Shown here: positions 63,734 to 64,000 of the stretch, in pieces
Position numbering within the stretch: position 1 is the stretch's first letter
Layout of the letters: every line of letters begins with the position of its first letter
Origin: CAVYVZ01 sp963772065
GTDB taxonomy: Bacteria; Acidobacteriota; Vicinamibacteria; Vicinamibacterales; UBA2999
DNA length: 64,000 nucleotides
Reading direction: 5' to 3'
Assembly: GCA_963772065.1 (NCBI GenBank)
Contig: CAVYVZ010000010.1
Span: 992,001-1,056,000, forward strand
Notes under the pieces: model-generated
What the model was told of the DNA's origin: nothing
Seen by the model: only the letters and a program-made list of their open reading frames with translations
Databases searched by the model: none
Program-made: the position numbers and the translations under genes

Positions 63734-64000
63734 CGTGCGAAATCTTCTGGGGCCACGTTGCCGCCGCTGACGATGCCGACCGTCGTCCCCGGAAGGGTGT
63801 CCTGCGCAAGAAAAGCCGCCGTCGTCGCGGCGCCGCTTGGCTCCGCAACAATCCGAGCGCTACGGAAGAGCCATTTCACGGCTGACGCAATCTGATCGTC
63901 CGTCACCGTGATCACCCGATCGACGAACGTCTTCACGTGAGCGAACGTCAGATCGCCGGGCCTGAGCGTCAGCAGTCCGTCCGCGATGCTGGCAGAGCTC
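63721..64000 (-). CDS. Threonine dehydratase-like PLP enzyme, partial
   Basis: The C-terminal 92 residues of the product are in the window; the gene continues past base 64000. SASIADGLLTLRPGDLTF, ITVTDDQIASAVKWLF, AEPSGAATTAAFLA (the Glu-Pro-Ser-Gly of fold-type II PLP enzymes) and a terminal VSGGNVAPEDFARYI. Matches threonine ammonia-lyase or Ser/Thr racemase-type enzymes. Without the N-terminus the two cannot be separated. Confidence 0.75.
   Translation of the reverse strand, partial: SSASIADGLLTLRPGDLTFAHVKTFVDRVITVTDDQIASAVKWLFRSARIVAEPSGAATTAAFLAQDTLPGTTVGIVSGGNVAPEDFARYIA

Overview
The window is one dense, GC-rich bacterial chromosomal segment with short intergenic gaps. I see no rRNA or tRNA gene, insertion sequence, CRISPR array or phage gene. 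Gene types point to Acidobacteriota, probably a Vicinamibacteria-like lineage. They include an ADOP-type duplicated orphan ABC permease, a Ser/Thr kinase fused to a TolB-like propeller, a VWFA protein of the acidobacterial style, many TolB/WD40 proteins and Tat-exported soluble enzymes. That placement is inference from gene content.

Layout. 1-4.6 kb: two-component pair, TSUP permease, exported EEP-family lipoprotein, collagen-like exported protein. 4.6-9.9 kb: STAS protein and MFS permease (divergent), PH-domain protein, dCache hybrid histidine kinase. 10-13.6 kb, minus strand: DUF6152-like protein, two DUF6644-like membrane proteins, class II cytochrome c, Tat-exported aminotransferase, iron-permease-like protein. 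13.6-22 kb: VWA protein, HExxH protein, LysR regulator with a palindromic operator, ADOP permease, kinase-propeller. 21.7-26.3 kb: phosphorelay genes (Hpt, receivers, PAS hybrid kinase) with a probable 23-residue membrane peptide at the end. 26.3-32.5 kb: DapB-like dehydrogenase, M1 peptidase, a membrane protein, two tandem kinase-like exported proteins, a Cys-rich small protein. 32.6-37.2 kb: FtsH, DUF72, Tat-ankyrin protein, CadC-like regulator. 37-43.6 kb: two divergent NTT-transporter/HEAT genes, one carrying cyclic-nucleotide-binding domains. 43.6-49 kb: exported PPP-type phosphatase divergent from a third kinase-like protein, DinB protein, TolB-gamma-glutamyltransferase fusion. 49-56 kb: transketolase, IDH-like enzyme, acyltransferase, proline dehydrogenase. 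56-64 kb: zinc-knuckle protein, M20 peptidase, TolB protein, CCA-adding-type enzyme, serine hydrolase, ECF sigma factor, start of a threonine dehydratase-like gene.

Three things stand out. (i) A family of three signal-peptide proteins with the residue pattern of Fam20/PI4K-type atypical kinases; one is transcribed divergently from an exported PPP phosphatase across a 33-bp gap, suggesting an extracytoplasmic phosphorylation pair. (ii) Several gene boundaries carry arrays of 7- or 8-bp tandem repeats, some with a reverse-complement arm, each locus using its own word; one array encodes a signal peptide. (iii) Many start codons lie only 5-9 nt behind a TANNNT box, implying leaderless transcripts, and one box is a perfect palindrome serving two divergent genes.

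Caution: about ten otherwise well-conserved genes carry single-base indels, often in short homopolymers. I read these as probable sequencing or assembly errors and annotate the genes across them.
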